A DNA stretch of 64,000 nucleotides from Pontibacter populi (GTDB taxonomy: Bacteria > Bacteroidota > Bacteroidia > Cytophagales > Hymenobacteraceae): positions 744,001-808,000 of the forward strand of contig NZ_JAHWXQ010000001.1 of assembly GCF_019336435.1 (NCBI RefSeq). The letters are read 5' to 3'. The position numbers and the translations under genes were made by a program. Below the pieces are notes generated by a model. That model saw only the letters and a program-made list of their open reading frames with translations, made no database searches and was not told the DNA's origin. Numbering within the stretch: position 1 is the stretch's first letter; the number at the start of each line of letters is the position of its first letter. Positions 1-8,288 of the stretch are shown here, in pieces.

Positions 1-1
1 A

Positions 2-640
2 CCCATATTTGCAGCGCAGGGTTTTATACACACCTTGCTGGATGGTGCTTTAGACGATGAGAATGTTCGTGATAAGTTTCTGCAGAAGGCTGCCAATAGT
101 TTAGACGGATTGGATACGCTGGTGCAGGACCTGATCAGCATTTCGCAGATGGAGAATGGTGTAATTAAAATGCAGAAACGCAATATCGACATTATACCGG
201 TTGTGCAGGAAGTATTTGAGCAACTGGAATGCAAAGCAGCGGAGCGTAAAATTACACTTCACCTGGAAGCACAGCCAGGCGAACATATTAACCTGCACGC
301 TGACCCTAACCGCATCAGGCAGGTATTTATCAACCTTATAGATAACGCCATAAAGTATGGCCGTGAGGGTGGCAACATCTGGGTATCGTTTACAGAAGGG
401 CGTAAAAAATATACCATAACTGTTAAAGACGACGGCAAGGGAATAGCGGAAGAACACATTAACCGTATCTTCGAGCGTTTTTACCGGATAGATAAAAGCC
501 GCGCCCGCACAGAAGGAGGCTCCGGCTTGGGTCTAGCCATTTCCAAACACATCGTAGAGGCACACCGCTCCTTTATAGCCATTACCAGTACAGTTGGCAA
601 AGGCTCTACCCTACGTTTCAAGCTGCTCAAGGCTAAGTGA
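2..640 (+). CDS. Sensor histidine kinase, C-terminal part (partial at window edge)
   Basis: This is the 3' end of a two-component sensor histidine kinase. The reading frame is open from the first complete codon at position 2, so the N-terminus and the phospho-accepting His lie outside the window. The first visible residues (PIFAAQGFIHTLLDGALDD) match the part of the DHp helix just after the H-box in PhoR/ResE-like kinases. The HATPase_c domain follows: N-box NLIDNAIKYG, G1 box DDGKGI, F-box FERFYRID and G2 box GSGLGLAI, ending about 30 residues later. The G2-to-end segment reads AHRSF where many relatives have AHGG, which looks like natural variation. The partner response regulator should lie upstream and is not seen. 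Kinase class is certain; PhoR orthology is inference from the DHp resemblance. Confidence 0.9.
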   Translation, partial: PIFAAQGFIHTLLDGALDDENVRDKFLQKAANSLDGLDTLVQDLISISQMENGVIKMQKRNIDIIPVVQEVFEQLECKAAERKITLHLEAQPGEHINLHADPNRIRQVFINLIDNAIKYGREGGNIWVSFTEGRKKYTITVKDDGKGIAEEHINRIFERFYRIDKSRARTEGGSGLGLAISKHIVEAHRSFIAITSTVGKGSTLRFKLLKAK

Positions 641-778
641 TTGCTGGTTGCTAATGGTTGATCGTTGTTTTGCCAAAGTCTGATGCCTTTTTCTAAGTTT
701 TGCCAACTATAGCGCTGTTGAACTGCACCCATTCAACCACCACCATGTAGCAATTCAACCATTCAACAATTTTATGAG

Positions 779-786
779 TATCTTTG
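779..786 (+). promoter_or_regulatory. Possible -7 element upstream of the RluA-family gene
   Basis: TATCTTTG fits the Bacteroidota -7 consensus TAnnTTTG and lies 52 bases before the ATG at 839. No TTG is found at the expected -33 distance, so this is a weak call. Confidence 0.35.
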
Positions 787-838
787 CAGAATAAATGGCC
801 TGGCAAACGATAGCTGCGCTCTGTAAAGTAGATTACAC

Positions 839-1549
839 ATGAAATACCCGGTTTTTAAAGACCTGATCATATTTGAGAACGAAGACTACATTGTAGTTAA
901 TAAACCGCCTTTTCTGGCAACATTAGAGGACAGAACACCCAACACCACCAACCTGCTCAAAATTGCCCGCCAGTACAACCCTGACCTGCAGGCCTGCCAC
1001 CGCTTAGATAAGGATACATCCGGCTGTCTGGTGTTTGCCAAAAACCCGGAAGCTTACCGCCATCTGTCTATGCAGTTTGAGCACCGCCAGGTTTATAAGG
1101 TGTATCATGCTGTGGTTTGGGGTACTTTTAAGTTCGAGGATCAGCTGGTAAGTAAAGCTATATTGCCTAATGCCAAAGGTGTTGCCAAGCTTACACCTCA
1201 GGGTAAACCCGCCGAAACGTATTTTACTACTTTAGAGAATTATAACCGCCATACACTGGTAGAGTGCCTGCCTGTAACTGGTCGTCTGCACCAGATACGC
1301 GTGCACCTGGCTTCGTTAAAAGCACCTATAGTTGGAGATTCGTTGTACGGTGGCGAAAATTTGTACCTAAGTAGCCTCAAGCGCGGCTATAACCTGAAAC
1401 AGCAGACAGAGGAACTACCCTTGATCAAGCGTTTCGCCCTGCACTCGCATACTATAGGTTTCAGGTTGCTGAACGATGAGCCGGTGAAGATAGAAGCTCC
1501 ATACCCGAAAGACTTTGCTGTATTAGTAAAGCAGCTCAGAGCGCAGTAA
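839..1549 (+). CDS. RluA/RsuA-family RNA pseudouridine synthase
   Basis: Predicted pseudouridine synthase that isomerises uridine in rRNA or tRNA. The 236-residue protein begins directly in the catalytic domain (YIVVNKPPFLATLED) and carries the RluA signature HRLDKDTSGCLVFAKN, whose Asp is the catalytic residue. It also has the family motif TGRLHQIRVHLASL followed by PIVGDSLYGG. There is no N-terminal S4 domain, so it is a short stand-alone type such as RluA or the DRAP-deaminase-like group; the exact target uridine cannot be told. It starts with ATG, stands alone between two unrelated genes, and ends at a strong hairpin at 1576-1613. Confidence 0.9.
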   Translation: MKYPVFKDLIIFENEDYIVVNKPPFLATLEDRTPNTTNLLKIARQYNPDLQACHRLDKDTSGCLVFAKNPEAYRHLSMQFEHRQVYKVYHAVVWGTFKFEDQLVSKAILPNAKGVAKLTPQGKPAETYFTTLENYNRHTLVECLPVTGRLHQIRVHLASLKAPIVGDSLYGGENLYLSSLKRGYNLKQQTEELPLIKRFALHSHTIGFRLLNDEPVKIEAPYPKDFAVLVKQLRAQ

Positions 1550-1575
1550 TATTTCTGACAAAGGATTTTAAAGAC

Positions 1576-1613
1576 AAAGGACAAAAGAGGCAACTATAAC
1601 TCTTTTGTCCTTT
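1576..1613. terminator. Bidirectional intrinsic terminator
   Basis: A perfect 14-bp stem (AAAGGACAAAAGAG with its complement) with a 10-nt loop is followed by T-rich sequence. It lies between convergent genes, the RluA-family synthase on + and the oxidoreductase on -, and can serve both. Confidence 0.8.
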
Positions 1614-1627
1614 TTGCTTTTTTGTAT

Positions 1628-1647
1628 GAATCAGGATTTACAGGATT
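1628..1647. repeat. Dispersed repeat, family E (GAATCAGGATTTACAGGATT)
   Basis: The 20-mer GAATCAGGATTTACAGGATT is seen again at 33390 on the same strand and at 33848-33869 in inverted form. All copies are intergenic. Confidence 0.7.
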
Positions 1648-1679
1648 TTAATGAATCAAAAGGATTGCTTCTTCTCTCT

Positions 1680-1699
1680 TTCGGACAAGAATGTCCGAA
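1680..1699. repeat. Dispersed hairpin, family D (TTCGGACA...TGTCCGAA)
   Basis: An 8-bp stem with an AGAA loop. The same stem, with a TCT loop and flanking AGCAC, recurs at 37701-37721. It is intergenic in both places. Confidence 0.65.
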
Positions 1700-1745
1700 A
1701 AAGCACATATACATCAGCCCTAGAAACTATTTTGTCCTTTTTTAA

Positions 1746-2726
1746 CTAACCAACCCGCAATACAATCTTCCCAACGTTCTTATTCTGCTCCATGTAGCGG
1801 TGGGCTTCGGCAACATCTTCCCAACTATAAACGGAGTCTATTACCGGTTTTAGCTTCTCTTCTTTAAAAAGTGGCAGGGCAATCTGGGAGAGGTCTTTTG
1901 TGAGTTCCTGCTGGTAGGCTTTGGTCCGCGAACGGAGCGTGGAGCCCATTACCTGCAGGCGTTTGGTTAATATCTTGCGCAGGTCTACTTCCGATACTTT
2001 TCCGCCACCTAAGCTGGCGAGTATCACCAAACGACCATCCAGGCGCAGGCAATCAAGGTTCTGGTTAAAGTATGGGCCTGCTATAAAATCAAGTATAACA
2101 TCCACCCCTTCACTGTTGGTATAGGCCAGCACTTCATCCTCAAACGGTACTTCTTTATAGTTAATGGCTTTGTGTGCGCCCAGTTCTTTGCAGGCATGCA
2201 GTTTCCCTTCCGAGGCAGTTACCAATACTTCGGCTTTAAGTGCGCGGGCGAGCTGTATGGCAGCCGTACCAACACCACTGGCACCTGCATGGATCAGCAC
2301 GCGCTCGCCGTGGCGTAGTTTGCCCAGCCATACCAGCGCCTGCCAGGCTGTTAAAAATACTTCGGGTATAGCAGCTGCTTCTTCAAAGCTCAGGTTCTCC
2401 GGAATGGGCATTGCCATTTCTTCGTTAATGACAGCATACTCCGCATAGCCACCGCCGGAAAGCAACCCGAAGACCTTATCGCCTTTCTGATACTTTGTAC
2501 AGTTAAAACCAGCTTCTTCTACCATGCCAGCTATCTCTAACCCAAGTAAAGGGCTGGCACCCTTGGGTGGCGGATATTTGCCTTGTCGCTGCAGGGTATC
2601 GGCGCGGTTCAAGGCGGTGGCGTGTACTTTTACCAGCAGCTCGTAAGGGCCAGGCAATGGCTTTTCGTAGTCGCCAACTATAAGTTGTTCGGGTCCGCCG
2701 GGTTGTTTTACAAGTATGGCTTTCAT
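1746..2726 (-). CDS. NAD(P)H quinone oxidoreductase, zinc-independent MDR family
   Basis: Cytosolic one-subunit reductase of the medium-chain dehydrogenase/reductase superfamily, closest by eye to the quinone oxidoreductase/PIG3 group that reduces quinones or enones with NADPH. The 326 residues give an N-terminal GroES-like domain with NRADTLQRQGKYPPPKG and a Rossmann domain with the nucleotide motif AGASGVGTAAIQLA. The structural-zinc cysteines of alcohol dehydrogenases are absent. Length and both ends fit the family. The gene lies 52 bases downstream of the permease at 2779-4002 on the same strand, so co-transcription is possible but no functional link is evident. Confidence 0.9.
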   Translation of the reverse strand: MKAILVKQPGGPEQLIVGDYEKPLPGPYELLVKVHATALNRADTLQRQGKYPPPKGASPLLGLEIAGMVEEAGFNCTKYQKGDKVFGLLSGGGYAEYAVINEEMAMPIPENLSFEEAAAIPEVFLTAWQALVWLGKLRHGERVLIHAGASGVGTAAIQLARALKAEVLVTASEGKLHACKELGAHKAINYKEVPFEDEVLAYTNSEGVDVILDFIAGPYFNQNLDCLRLDGRLVILASLGGGKVSEVDLRKILTKRLQVMGSTLRSRTKAYQQELTKDLSQIALPLFKEEKLKPVIDSVYSWEDVAEAHRYMEQNKNVGKIVLRVG

Positions 2727-2778
2727 AGTTTTCTGGGATGATGTATACTTACCTACTATAGTTTTCAGTAGCTTGTTT

Positions 2779-4002
2779 TTATTCTCTTCGGATAGCTTCT
2801 ACGGGGTTAAGTTTTGCGGCCCGCATGGCAGGGTACGTTCCGAACACGATACCGATAACAATGGCAACTATAGTTATAACTACGAATGTATCGAGGGTAT
2901 AAGCGGCCTGGAATGGCACATCGGTCAGGGCTTTAACGATAGGCACAATACCCAGCGTAGCAAGCACGCCCAGCACTAACCCCAGGAAACTACCGAACAA
3001 CGATACAGTTACCGACTCGGCCAGGAACTGCATCAGGATATCGCGTTTTTTGGCTCCCATAGCTTTGCGCACACCAATTTCTACGGTTCGTTCGGTAACT
3101 GATATCAGCAACACATTCATCACGCCGATACCACCAACTATAACCGAAATGCCTACAATCATACCCATGATCACCCGGAACAATAAAAAGCCTTTAGCGG
3201 CCTGTTCTACCCTGCCTTCGTTGGTCATCACTCTAAAATCAGTACTGTCTTTGGCGACATTCGTTTTCAGCCATTGTTCGACATCTTGCTTAAAAGCCTG
3301 CACCTGCTCCACGTTGTCCACTTCAAAAATAACACGCGGCGGATCGGCTTTTAGCTCTTCATCTGTAAACAAGCTAATGGGAAGGTAAACTTCTGGACTC
3401 TCCTGCTTTCTGGGCTGTAGCACCCCGATTACTTTTACCTCTTTATCTTTATAAGTTATAGTTTGGCCAACTATAGTTTGCACCGAATCTTTACCTGCTG
3501 CCTGCTTAGCGAACACATCATTTACAAAAGCAACAGAAGCACTAGCAGCAACTTCTTCAGGTGAGAATAATCTGCCGGTTTTTATAGTTGCAGCTGTAGG
3601 ATGCACAGCGTTTATGCCCTGCACTGTAGCTCCCACCTTGCTGCTGTCCGGCAACAGTACTTCGCTGTTTTGAATAAATTGTATGTACCCTGTGGCCGGA
3701 ATAGTCATGGCTTCATCAAAAGCCCTAAAGCGCTCATAGTTCAGGTAGCCGTAACTTTCTTTCTGCAGACGCACATTGTTTACACGCTTATAAGTTTCGT
3801 TCTGCACCATTACGGCCTTCAGCGATGTGGTAGTCGTTATCTGGTCGCGGGCAAACTTCTCCATGCCATCTATCAGCGAGAGCACGGTAACCAAAGCCCC
3901 AACACCTATTACAATGCCAAGTATTGACAGCAAGGTATGAAACAACCTGGTGCGGATGTTATGAAGCGCCAGCGCGAATGAGTTGAGTATCTTTTTGAGC
4001 AT
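2779..4002 (-). CDS. ABC transporter permease, MacB/FtsX type
   Basis: Inner-membrane permease of a type VII (MacB-like) ABC transporter. The 407 residues have one N-terminal membrane helix (TLLSILGIVIGVGALVTVLS), a periplasmic MacB_PCD domain at roughly residues 45-270, then three C-terminal FtsX helices. The conserved cytoplasmic coupling segment TVEIGVRKAMGAKKRDI follows the second helix and NPVEAIRRE ends the protein. MacB-type transporters use a separate or fused ATPase and a periplasmic adaptor; neither is in this window, so the partner genes must be elsewhere. This looks like one of the many orphan DevC/MacB-like permeases of Bacteroidota that export lipoproteins or small molecules; the substrate cannot be told. 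Confidence 0.9.
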   Translation of the reverse strand: MLKKILNSFALALHNIRTRLFHTLLSILGIVIGVGALVTVLSLIDGMEKFARDQITTTTSLKAVMVQNETYKRVNNVRLQKESYGYLNYERFRAFDEAMTIPATGYIQFIQNSEVLLPDSSKVGATVQGINAVHPTAATIKTGRLFSPEEVAASASVAFVNDVFAKQAAGKDSVQTIVGQTITYKDKEVKVIGVLQPRKQESPEVYLPISLFTDEELKADPPRVIFEVDNVEQVQAFKQDVEQWLKTNVAKDSTDFRVMTNEGRVEQAAKGFLLFRVIMGMIVGISVIVGGIGVMNVLLISVTERTVEIGVRKAMGAKKRDILMQFLAESVTVSLFGSFLGLVLGVLATLGIVPIVKALTDVPFQAAYTLDTFVVITIVAIVIGIVFGTYPAMRAAKLNPVEAIRRE

Positions 4003-4040
4003 GGATTTATAGTTGAGAAGAAGTCAGCTTTAACACAGAT

Positions 4041-4133
4041 AATACCCCTCTCCCTTGCAAGAAAGCCCCTACCCAGAGGGAATTTCTGTAAAAGCCTGAT
4101 TCCTCTCCTAGGAGGGGCAGGGGTGGGTTAGTA
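4041..4133. repeat. REP-like GC-rich palindromic repeats, family A (two copies)
   Basis: Two units around CCCCTC...GAGGGAATT and CCTCTCCTAGGAGGGGCAGGGGTGGG. The same pattern recurs near 11927, 23635, 29814, 29889, 33584 and 37640. The second unit is inverted relative to most others. Confidence 0.7.
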
Positions 4134-4318
4134 CATCTGCCTAAATTTAAAATCGCAATCCTGGTTTAATAATTATAGTTGGCTTCGTAGCGATTGGCCA
4201 GATAAGGTACAGATTTTTCAACTATAAACACACTTGGGCTACTCTCCCACATTAGCTTCAAAATTATTTCACCCTAAAACCCCACTCTACTCCCTAAAGA
4301 TCAACATACTAAAATAAT

Positions 4319-4375
4319 TACGAAACTTTCGTAGCTTTTATTACGAACATTTCGTAACTATACGAAAACATCGTA
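4319..4375 (+). promoter_or_regulatory. Three tandem palindromes, probable BlaI-type operator
   Basis: Three dyads end five bases before the BlaI-family ATG: TACGAAACTTTCGTA (4319-4333), TTACGAACATTTCGTAA (4341-4357) and TACGAAAACATCGTA (4361-4375). All share the half-site TACGA/TCGTA, with centres 23 and 19 bases apart. BlaI/MecI repressors are known to bind palindromes immediately upstream of their own operon, so autoregulation of 4381-8000 is a strong inference. The last dyad leaves room for only a very short leader or leaderless start. Confidence 0.8.
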
Positions 4376-4380
4376 ATACT

Positions 4381-4746
4381 ATGGAAAAGCTTACCCAACA
4401 AGAAGAAGAGGCAATGTTAACTATCTGGGAAACCGGCGGCGGTTTCATCAAAGATTTTCTGGAACAAATGCCTGAGCCAAAGCCACCTTATACCACGCTG
4501 GCATCTACGGTTAAAAACTTAGAGAAAAAAGGCTTCCTGGAGAGCGAGAAACTGGGTAATACTTACCGCTACATGCCCCTAATAAAAGCCGAAGACTATA
4601 AAAAGCGCTTCATGAAAAGCTTTGTGGGCGATTACTTTAAAAACTCTTACAAAGAGCTGGTGGCCTTTTTCGCCCAGGACAAGAAAATAAGCGCCGAAGA
4701 GCTAAAGGAGATTATTAACATGATCGAGAACAAAAAAACCGAGTAG
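4381..4746 (+). CDS. BlaI/MecI/CopY-family transcriptional repressor
   Basis: A 121-residue winged-helix repressor (Penicillinase_R family). The N-terminal half reads LTQQEEEAMLTIWETGG, then KPPYTTLASTVKNLEKKGFL, the recognition-helix and wing region of BlaI. The C-terminal half is the acidic dimerisation helix. It starts at the first ATG, five bases after the last operator palindrome, and its stop is two bases before the M56 peptidase start, so the two are translationally close. In the known paradigm the M56 sensor cleaves or inactivates the BlaI repressor upon a cell-envelope signal. Beta-lactam resistance is not implied: no beta-lactamase gene is nearby. Confidence 0.93.
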   Translation: MEKLTQQEEEAMLTIWETGGGFIKDFLEQMPEPKPPYTTLASTVKNLEKKGFLESEKLGNTYRYMPLIKAEDYKKRFMKSFVGDYFKNSYKELVAFFAQDKKISAEELKEIINMIENKKTE

Positions 4747-4748
4747 CC

Positions 4749-6758
4749 ATGCCTGAACTGCTTTTATACTTACTTAAAGTAAATGTGGCGCTGGTACTGT
4801 TTTACCTGGCTTATCATGTTGCGCTCCGCAGGCTCACATTCTACCACCTTAACCGGCTTTTCCTGGTGTTTGGGATTGTGTTCTCTACGATGCACCCACT
4901 TATAGACTTATCGGAGCTGTTTGCAGGCAACCAGCCAATTGCCAATGCCTACCTTGTAACTATACCAGCCTGGGCCCTAACCGGACAAACTATAACGCAA
5001 ACCCCAACCTTCGATTACTGGCAGCTTCCGGTATACCTTTTCTGGGTAGGAGTTATAGTTATGCTGATGCGGTTTATAGTTCAGTTTATATCGCTCTACA
5101 AAATTCATAAAGTGTCGGAACCTGCCAACTACAAAAGCATCGGTTTCAGGCAGGTTACAACTATAAGCCAGGCCTTCTCTTTCTGGCAAACGATTTACAT
5201 TAACCCGGAGCAGCACAAGCGCGACGAACTGGAACAGATATTACACCACGAACTGATACATATTACCGGCTGGCATACTATAGATGTGCTGCTGGCCGAA
5301 CTGAGCACCGTGTTCTACTGGTTTAACCCGGGCGCGTGGCTCATGAAAAAAGCTGTGAAAGAAAACCTGGAGTTTATTGCCGACCAACAGGTGGTAGATG
5401 CCGGAATAGATAAAAAAGAATATCAATACCTTTTACTGAAAGTTGTAGGCGCCACGCAACCTCAGATTGCCAATCAATTCAATTTTCCATCACTAAAAAG
5501 AAGAATTGCCATGATGAACAAAATGCCTACCCCAAAAGTGAGTCGGCTCAGGTTGCTGATTGCCTTGCCCCTTGTTGCCGTGTTGCTGGTTGCCTTCCGG
5601 AGCGCTGCATCCGAAATTGAAGCTATAACCAACAATACAGAAACTGAAATACTGCAGCAGAACAACGACAAGATACTTCCAAAAGAACTTGCAGAACATT
5701 TGAAGAAAAACGTTGCCATAAAAAATGTACGCGGCCGGGTTATTGACGGTAAAAAAGCGGTTATTATAAGCCTGAAAGGCGGCGGCACTGAAGTATATTA
5801 CCTTGCCGAAGAAGCAAGTATAGCTGAACTGGAGCGCAAATATGGTTTACCTGAACTTCCACCTCCACCTCCACCAGCACCAAATGCTCCAGATGCACCT
5901 CCTGCGCCACCGGTTGCAGAAGATGAAGTACCTTATATATTTACTATAGAAGATGTTTCATACTATAAAAACAACTTGCCAGCCGACTATAAGGCATTTC
6001 TGAAACGTAACCCACAGGTAAAGCAGTTAGGCTGGAAGTTTAGCGACAAAATTGATTTTAACTTAGAGTCTATAGTTATCTACCTTAAGAATGGCAAAGT
6101 AGAAACCTATGATTTTAACCAGAACCCACACATACCAGCAGTAGAAGCAAAGTATGGCCAGTTGCCCAAGCTTCCGGCTCCGCCACCACCGGTGCCAGCC
6201 AATGAGCAGCTTCCTGCGCCGCCTCCTCCTGTTAAACAGGAAAACAAACTGGAAGTGGATCTATCTGATGGCGTAACTTATTATATAGATGGCCTGGAAG
6301 ACAAACTCGGTAACTATAAAAAGTTAGATCCTGATCAGATCCATAGTATCAATGTATACAAAAAGGAAAGCGCCGAAAAAGTATTTGGAAAGAGTGCAGC
6401 TAAGGGTGTGGTCTCGATCATAACTACGAAGAACAAAGACTCCAGACAGGTTCAGGAATTCCAGCAAAAATATCCTGCACTACCACCACCGCCTGTGAAG
6501 GCCAAATCCACTATAGATAAAAGGGAGACATCTGCAACCAGGCCTGTAAAAAGAAACTCATATGCTCAAATAGACACTCTGAACGGCACAGCCGCACAGA
6601 TCAGGAAAGTGCTTTATGAGAGGCAAAAAGCTGGTGAACCACCTGTTGATAATCTTATCCTATTCACTAAAAACAGCAAAGGCGAAGGAATAGATGTTTT
6701 CGCAGAGCTAAACGGGACTAAAATTGAGAGTGTAAAGGTTTTGGCAATAGCCAACTAA
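4749..6758 (+). CDS. M56 (BlaR1-like) membrane metallopeptidase with repeated proline-rich and TonB-plug-like C-terminus
   Basis: Membrane-embedded zinc peptidase of 669 residues, the likely sensor for the BlaI repressor just upstream. Hydrophobic segments lie near residues 5-25, 33-55 and 92-116, and a fourth at 266-284. The zinc motif HELIH is at residues 167-171, and the downstream Glu region is ENLEFIADQQV. Beyond the last helix the extracytoplasmic part holds two copies of a module that ends in KYG-LP-LP plus a proline run (about residues 335-390 and 440-495). It then has a segment at 505-561 (TYYIDGLEDKL, INVYKKESAEKVFGKSAAKG, VVSIITTK) that resembles a TonB-dependent-receptor plug, but no barrel follows. 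No penicillin-binding domain is seen, so the signal is probably not a beta-lactam. The enzyme class is well supported; the ligand is unknown. Confidence 0.88.
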   Translation: MPELLLYLLKVNVALVLFYLAYHVALRRLTFYHLNRLFLVFGIVFSTMHPLIDLSELFAGNQPIANAYLVTIPAWALTGQTITQTPTFDYWQLPVYLFWVGVIVMLMRFIVQFISLYKIHKVSEPANYKSIGFRQVTTISQAFSFWQTIYINPEQHKRDELEQILHHELIHITGWHTIDVLLAELSTVFYWFNPGAWLMKKAVKENLEFIADQQVVDAGIDKKEYQYLLLKVVGATQPQIANQFNFPSLKRRIAMMNKMPTPKVSRLRLLIALPLVAVLLVAFRSAASEIEAITNNTETEILQQNNDKILPKELAEHLKKNVAIKNVRGRVIDGKKAVIISLKGGGTEVYYLAEEASIAELERKYGLPELPPPPPPAPNAPDAPPAPPVAEDEVPYIFTIEDVSYYKNNLPADYKAFLKRNPQVKQLGWKFSDKIDFNLESIVIYLKNGKVETYDFNQNPHIPAVEAKYGQLPKLPAPPPPVPANEQLPAPPPPVKQENKLEVDLSDGVTYYIDGLEDKLGNYKKLDPDQIHSINVYKKESAEKVFGKSAAKGVVSIITTKNKDSRQVQEFQQKYPALPPPPVKAKSTIDKRETSATRPVKRNSYAQIDTLNGTAAQIRKVLYERQKAGEPPVDNLILFTKNSKGEGIDVFAELNGTKIESVKVLAIAN

Positions 6759-6767
6759 GCATAACTT

Positions 6768-8000
6768 ATGATGCTTTCATACCTTCCGGTCTATTTGCTT
6801 CTTAACCTCCTGGTTTATAGTTCAAATCAGGAGGTTATTACAGCCACACCTACCCGAGACACCAACTCCAGAATTTTAGCACAGGTAAGTAAAAGGCTCA
6901 GCGAACTGACGGCTATCAGCTACCAATATAAAAGAGAGCTGAATTACGCGTCGGAGGATTATTTTCATGAACTGGTAGTAGACACCTATCTCGAATTTAC
7001 ACCAACTGATAACAACTTAGGCTTCCGGTACCAAGCAGATGATGAGCAGCATTTTCAGGTCAATAATGGATCAGAAATATTCATCCTCAACAAGAAAAGC
7101 AAAGCAGCAATTATAGACAGGAAACCAACACTGAACAGTGTTCAGCATGCATCGTTCTTATATAACTCTCCGGTTACATTGCGCCACATGCTGCCTCAGA
7201 TACTTAAGGACAACGCCGTTTCCAAGACTATAACTGATACTACGCTTAACGGCAACAACTATCACGCTATCAGCTTTGAGTTAAAGGATAAAGCCATGAA
7301 TAATGTCAGTGGGTATAGAGAACTGGCAGGCGTAACTATACGATACCAACTGCTGATAGACCCGACGAACTACTTCCCGGTGGAGGTACTACAGCGCAAC
7401 AGCCTGAATAATGATTTTATCAAAACCCGCTTTACAGCTATAGATTTTGCGCCCGCTACACCTTTAGTGGATTCCTGGCATTACTCCAGCTACTCGGGAG
7501 AATACAAGGTCAATACTCAGACCAGCAAAAGTAAGCCTGGAGATAAGGAGGAAGTAGTTTTAAAAGTAAACGATACAGCAAAAGACTTTAACCTGAACAT
7601 GCTGGATGGCACAACCATAAAGCTGTCTAAGTTAAAGGGGAAAGTGGTGCTGATCAATTTCTGGGCTACCTGGTGCGCTCCGTGCCTGTTGGAGTTTTAT
7701 GACTTCCCTTCTAAGATAATTGAACCCAACAAAGATAATGACTTTGTACTGCTGCCCATCTCAAGGGGAGAAACGAAAGAAACAGTAGCGAAGAAGATGG
7801 CGGACCTGAAGAAAAAAGGTATCGGCTTTCCTGTAGGAGTTGACCGCGATGAAGTAATCTGGAGGCAGTATGCTACGGGCGGCATCCCCCAGAATTTCCT
7901 GATAGATAAGAATGGCGTGATCAGATATGTTTCTGTAGGTTACGGAGAGGCTAATATAGAAACACTGGCTAAAGAGATTCAGAAACTACTAAAAGAGTAA
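6768..8000 (+). CDS. TlpA-like thioredoxin fused to an extracytoplasmic lipoprotein-sorting-like domain
   Basis: A 410-residue secreted protein. A hydrophobic N-terminus (SYLPVYLLLNLLVY) suggests a signal peptide or anchor. Residues about 30-245 form a domain of unknown function with beta-rich sequence (ISYQYKRELNY, FRYQADDEQHFQV, YRELAGVTIRYQLLIDPTNY), reminiscent of DUF2092/LolA-like folds. Residues 265-410 are an AhpC/TSA-TlpA thioredoxin with FWATWCAPC (redox cysteines 303 and 306) and the cis-proline in GGIPQNF. Many Bacteroidota TlpA proteins reduce periplasmic or outer-membrane disulfides. It starts nine bases after the M56 gene with ATGATG and ends at the hairpin 8045-8080, so it is the last gene of the BlaI operon and its probable output. 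Confidence 0.85.
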   Translation: MMLSYLPVYLLLNLLVYSSNQEVITATPTRDTNSRILAQVSKRLSELTAISYQYKRELNYASEDYFHELVVDTYLEFTPTDNNLGFRYQADDEQHFQVNNGSEIFILNKKSKAAIIDRKPTLNSVQHASFLYNSPVTLRHMLPQILKDNAVSKTITDTTLNGNNYHAISFELKDKAMNNVSGYRELAGVTIRYQLLIDPTNYFPVEVLQRNSLNNDFIKTRFTAIDFAPATPLVDSWHYSSYSGEYKVNTQTSKSKPGDKEEVVLKVNDTAKDFNLNMLDGTTIKLSKLKGKVVLINFWATWCAPCLLEFYDFPSKIIEPNKDNDFVLLPISRGETKETVAKKMADLKKKGIGFPVGVDRDEVIWRQYATGGIPQNFLIDKNGVIRYVSVGYGEANIETLAKEIQKLLKE

Positions 8001-8044
8001 AGGCATCCAGAATTCATCTATAAAACATAACCTATAGTTTGTCG

Positions 8045-8080
8045 CAGAACAGCACTATAAACTTACGTGCTGTTCTGTTT
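8045..8080 (+). terminator. Intrinsic terminator of the BlaI-M56-TlpA operon
   Basis: An 11-bp perfect stem, CAGAACAGCAC (8045-8055) with GTGCTGTTCTG (8067-8077), is followed directly by a run of T. Confidence 0.8.
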
Positions 8081-8191
8081 TTATAGTTGTACCTTTACCT
8101 ATAACCTACTGTGTGGTAAGTGTAAACCATAGATGCGGGCTATAGTTCACAAAAGCTATTCTACTGATTATCGGTATTTTATAAAGTGCTG

Positions 8192-8222
8192 TTGCATATA
8201 AAATAAAGACTTACTATCTTTG
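8192..8222 (+). promoter_or_regulatory. Bacteroidota-type promoter for rplM-rpsI-rpsB
   Basis: A TTG at 8192-8194, 20 bases, then TATCTTTG at 8215-8222, matching the -33 TTG / -7 TAnnTTTG pattern of the Bacteroidota housekeeping sigma factor. The leader to the rplM ATG at 8289 would be about 60 bases. Confidence 0.65.
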
Positions 8223-8288
8223 TGACCATTTTCGAATTTCCGAAAGAAAAATAGTTATCAATAAATAAATCGCTTACTACCACCAAAA

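Larger units (their letters stand above)
4003..4380. other. Intergenic region between the permease and the BlaI-family gene
   Basis: The 378 bases between divergent genes hold two GC-rich palindromic repeats (4041-4133), an AT-rich middle, and a triple palindrome abutting the downstream start codon (4319-4375). I see no reading frame or RNA gene. Confidence 0.6.

Noticed and set aside
5830..6240. Proline-rich runs as a frameshift or assembly artefact in the M56 gene.
   Set aside because: The frame is open throughout and the two modules are similar in protein sequence, so it reads as a duplicated domain.
4749..6758. Beta-lactam resistance system.
   Set aside because: The sensor lacks a penicillin-binding domain and there is no beta-lactamase or PBP gene nearby.
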